Source of the DNA: a virus
Virus record (IMG/VR): IMGVR_UViG_3300032011_003089
Location: 1 to 64,000 of that record
DNA length: 64,000 bases
Reading direction: 5' to 3' (one strand)
Shown: positions 61,811 to 64,000 of the stretch, in pieces
Layout of the letters: each line of letters opens with the position of its first letter
Numbering within the stretch: the stretch's first letter is position 1
Position numbers and translations under genes: made by a program
Notes under the pieces: generated by a model
Seen by the model: the letters and a program-made list of their open reading frames with translations, nothing else
Databases searched by the model: none
Told to the model about the DNA's origin: nothing

Positions 61811-62406
61811 CCTAATTTACTATAAAATTTATCTAAAATGTCACTCATGTATTTCACGGGTTTATACGCTAAAGACCTAACCTTATTACTAACCTGAGCA
61901 GCTTTACCAGAGCGAGAGTCTGTTATTCCATCGTTGGAATACATATAAAAACCAAAACCGCTAATGCCTCTTTCAACTTCTCTAGTCCAACTTTTTCCAG
62001 ACCAAGGCGAGGGTGTTAGTGATTCTATATCCTCTTTCTTAGGTGTGTCTATGCTGAAAGTCATATCAACATGCCGCTGTTTCCTATCCACCCTTTTCGG
62101 TTGCCTAAACACTCTGGCAGTTCTTAGTAAATACTTTTTAATCTGCGACGTAGGATTACTGCCCGCCGAAAAGCCTATAAAAGTAAAAAGGTTTCCATAA
62201 CCACCCAAAGTCCCAGATAAATTGCTAGACTCTGTACCACCCTCAATCTCTCTAGTTACTGGGTGAGACTCAAAGTCGTTAATTAACTCTCGTCTAGCTT
62301 CATTAATCCTAGCTTGCACGGTAGAAAAAGCCTCTCTTTGCATTTGCTTCGAAGCCATTTGTTTAGCTACGTCTCGCTCAAATTGTCTGGTGTTAAATTT
62401 AGGCAT
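61807..62406 (-). CDS. Putative tail completion or neck protein (HK97 gp10-like position)
   Basis: A 199-residue basic protein. The N-terminal helix (FNTRQFERDVAKQMASKQMQREAFSTVQARINEARRELINDFESHPVTREIEGG) followed by short strands and a C-terminal basic helix resembles minor capsid/tail-completion proteins that join head to tail. The family assignment rests on this pattern and location. Start and stop are each coupled to the flanking genes by 1-4 base overlaps. Confidence 0.55.
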   Translation of the reverse strand: MPKFNTRQFERDVAKQMASKQMQREAFSTVQARINEARRELINDFESHPVTREIEGGTESSNLSGTLGGYGNLFTFIGFSAGSNPTSQIKKYLLRTARVFRQPKRVDRKQRHVDMTFSIDTPKKEDIESLTPSPWSGKSWTREVERGISGFGFYMYSNDGITDSRSGKAAQVSNKVRSLAYKPVKYMSDILDKFYSKLG

Positions 62407-62840
62407 TATGTTGTGGCTTGTAAATAGAAGACGTAGTATTTCGTGCCTAAAAAGTCCTGAACTTTATCGTCGGTAACTTTATTGAACGATTTTCCGTCCA
62501 CCTCTATTCTCTCTGTTTTACCTGTTTTAATATAGCTTGCTGCGTCTGCTTCTACTTTTATTCTAACAGTTCCTATTTCGTATGTACCGACCTGAGTTGA
62601 CACCTCCGTTTGCTGCGGGGAGTATGAAATTGTAGCGTCAAATTCTTTTTTCTGCGGCACGTAACTTACATTAGACTCTTCCGAGTCTTCGCCGTAGCCA
62701 GCCATAGGCTTATTAGCCACGCTAGCAACGACCTTAACAGGCTCTTTGTGTACGGTTATCTTCCTTTTGAACGTGTCGAAGATATCCTTAAAGACCAAGG
62801 CCAATTCTGCTTTTTCTACGTTTGATATTAAGCTCGGCAT
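62406..62840 (-). CDS. Putative head closure or head-tail connector protein
   Basis: A 144-residue beta-rich protein with an N-terminal helix (SNVEKAELALVFKDIFDTFKRKITVHKEPVKVV) and strands through to the end (TISYSPQQTEVSTQVGTYEIGTVRIKVEADAASYIK). The helix-then-SH3-like barrel look matches head closure proteins, which usually stand in this place. No clear homologue was recognised from sequence alone. Confidence 0.5.
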   Translation of the reverse strand: MPSLISNVEKAELALVFKDIFDTFKRKITVHKEPVKVVASVANKPMAGYGEDSEESNVSYVPQKKEFDATISYSPQQTEVSTQVGTYEIGTVRIKVEADAASYIKTGKTERIEVDGKSFNKVTDDKVQDFLGTKYYVFYLQATT

Positions 62841-62842
62841 TT

Positions 62843-63328
62843 TTACTTATTAGTTCTTAATTCGCTAGTCGTTGGGCTGTCAACTGGGGTGGCTGTATCA
62901 TCCCCTGCGACCTGAATCGGTGAAGCTTTACCTAATTTATAACTAGCAATTTCTCTGTTAAGCTCCAGTTGCTCTTGATTTTTAATTGAGGTATATACCT
63001 TGCTGGTCTCGTTTCTATTGGCCTTTTTAACGTAAGAGCCATCTGAGCCCACCTCAACGATAGTATCCAAAGCCACGGCACCAAGGGTGGCTCTAATCTT
63101 TAGGCTATAATAATGTATGCTATAAAGCCTCTTTAATATTGATTTCTCTTGAATTCCTGGGTCTGGGCTAATCTCCAAGGTTGTCGTGTCAATCGCGTAT
63201 TCCGTGTGAAGCAGGTTATTCAACGAGCCCACATTTACCCTAATCCAAAAAGCAATCTGCGGAATAGACACATCTTTCGGTTGGTCTAATTCGCGGAAAA
63301 TTTCATCAGCTATGTCTACAATCTTCAT
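62843..63328 (-). CDS. Putative head-tail adaptor protein
   Basis: A 161-residue, mainly helical protein (MKIVDIADEIFRELDQPKDVSIPQIAFWIRVNVGSLNNLL, then LYSIHYYSLKIRATL and VYTSIKNQEQLELNREIASYKLG). The helical head plus disordered Thr/Ser-rich tail fits adaptor proteins under the portal. Its ATG follows a GTGTAA leader motif by two bases. Assignment is by place and composition. Confidence 0.5.
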   Translation of the reverse strand: MKIVDIADEIFRELDQPKDVSIPQIAFWIRVNVGSLNNLLHTEYAIDTTTLEISPDPGIQEKSILKRLYSIHYYSLKIRATLGAVALDTIVEVGSDGSYVKKANRNETSKVYTSIKNQEQLELNREIASYKLGKASPIQVAGDDTATPVDSPTTSELRTNK

Positions 63329-63330
63329 AC

Positions 63331-63345
63331 CTATTTAATTTACAC
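63331..63345 (-). promoter_or_regulatory. Candidate late promoter, short version
   Basis: On the minus strand GTGTAAATTAAATAG (63345-63331) precedes the ATG at 63328. It shares the GTGTAA core but lacks the AGGAAnAAGG part of the stronger copies. Confidence 0.4.
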
Positions 63346-63350
63346 CTATT

Positions 63351-63893
63351 TCAATATTTTCTTTTATGCTTTTTATGGTCCGTAATCAGCATACTTACCC
63401 ATTTTTCTAGGTTTTCTTGGTCTATACTAAAGCCTTTATCCATGTATCTCAATAATCTTTTGGCCTTATTTACATAGAATTTATTGGGATGATTGCCAAT
63501 ATAATGTATTTCTTTCTCTTGTAGGTCCTTAAAGTAATTTGGGTGATGGACGAATTTCTCATTTTTATCCACCGCGATAGAACAAACAGTATAGTCAAAG
63601 TTGTCTATAGTCTCCTGCGCGGTTTCTCCTATAGAGCAGAGGTCGTAGGAGTTTCCCTTGTATTTCATGCAGAATCCAGACGGATATTCATAGGTCACTT
63701 TGCCGCCCAAATTGATTAGCTTGTTCTTACCTTTGACGGTTAGCTTTTCGGAGGGGAAGAATATATCTATATCCCTAATCTTTCTACCCAAGAAGAAATC
63801 CGTTATGGCTCCTCCAGCTATCCAACAATCAGAGTTGAATTCTGAAAGGATATCAAATTTAATCTTTTTAAGGTTTGTTTCTGTAAGGTTCAT
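63351..63893 (-). CDS. Nucleotidyltransferase (poly(A) polymerase/tRNA nucleotidyltransferase fold)
   Basis: A 180-residue protein. SDCWIAGGAITDFFLGRKIRDIDIFF near residues 19-44 is the pol-beta-type nucleotidyltransferase motif: a GG helix, then DxD. A third Asp probably lies in NSYDLCSIGETAQ. The C terminus is a helical basic tail (KLVSMLITDHKKHKRKY type). Short relatives occur in many phages among head and tail genes; substrate is unknown. Its start overlaps the stop of the next upstream gene (ATGA). Confidence 0.75.
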   Translation of the reverse strand: MNLTETNLKKIKFDILSEFNSDCWIAGGAITDFFLGRKIRDIDIFFPSEKLTVKGKNKLINLGGKVTYEYPSGFCMKYKGNSYDLCSIGETAQETIDNFDYTVCSIAVDKNEKFVHHPNYFKDLQEKEIHYIGNHPNKFYVNKAKRLLRYMDKGFSIDQENLEKWVSMLITDHKKHKRKY

Positions 63894-64000
63894 TTTTTAT
63901 TTATTTGGTGTCTGTATTTCTTAGAGATAAAATGTAGTGTGTCGTACAATTCTTCTTGCAGAATTTCTCTTCCTAAAAAATTCTGTAGCCTTGGAGTTTT
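63890..64000 (-). CDS. C-terminal end of a gene cut by the right edge of the window
   Basis: On the minus strand one frame is open from the window edge for 36 codons (LQNFLGREILQEELYDTLHF, then ISKKYRHQINKK) and ends in TGA overlapping the ATG of the nucleotidyltransferase gene. The ATGA overlap is the usual coupling in this genome, so the frame is likely real. Too short to identify. Confidence 0.65.
   Translation of the reverse strand, partial: KTPRLQNFLGREILQEELYDTLHFISKKYRHQINKK

Overview
This window looks like part of the genome of a large tailed dsDNA phage with a lambda-type, non-contractile (siphovirus) tail and its own replication, nucleotide and glycan genes. The evidence is a complete lambda M-L-K-I-J tail-tip set, a tail tube protein with no sheath gene beside it, a huge TP901-type tape measure protein, RecA, a DnaB helicase, a primase, a C-family polymerase, and very dense packing with many ATGA and TAATG overlaps. 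No integrase, attachment site, CRISPR array, insertion sequence or rRNA was seen. The host cannot be named. Near-consensus sigma-70 promoters argue against a Bacteroidetes host.

Layout. (1) 1-26225, plus strand. It starts with a ribonucleotide reductase large subunit cut by the left edge. A sugar and glycan block follows (RmlA, RmlD-like, NeuB, GT32, methyltransferase, methyltransferase-PhyH fusion, NeuA, Maf/DUF115-like, RmlB, Gmd-like). Then come RecA, a tmRNA gene and a nuclease. The replication block is DnaB, primase, a Cas4-like Fe-S nuclease, a degenerate PHP protein, a cupin, a DEDDh exonuclease, the Pol III alpha core and a putative ssDNA-binding protein. Two glycosyltransferase genes sharing one split GT9 domain and a possible recombination protein close the block. 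(2) 26212-33587, minus strand: a cluster of IPT/TIG-domain and fibre-like tail proteins, plus a protein resembling the tail tube. (3) 33689-41872, plus strand: tail-tip genes M, L, K, I, J and one more. (4) 41857-64000, minus strand: a 5136-residue tape measure protein, tail assembly chaperone candidates, the tail tube, neck and connector candidates, a nucleotidyltransferase, and a gene cut by the right edge.

How it works together. Two regulatory codes are visible. In the left half, five genes sit only 5-7 nt downstream of a sigma-70 -10 box, so their mRNAs should be leaderless. In the structural half, transcription units begin with a different motif (GTGTAA followed by A/T-rich bases, often then AGGAAnAAGG), a candidate phage late promoter. 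The glycan block could remodel host surface polysaccharide or decorate virions. The replication block is a nearly complete replisome with a fissioned polymerase.

Most striking point: residues about 560-2210 of the tape measure protein are punctuated by seven copies of a G-[FLH]-[VI]-P-N-[FL] motif. The segments between copies include a P-loop NTPase, a HxGH-type nucleotidylyltransferase and a PD-(D/E)XK-like region. This looks like modular enzymatic cargo built into a tail protein.

Apart from the tmRNA gene, no stretch over 300 bases lacks a coding sequence.
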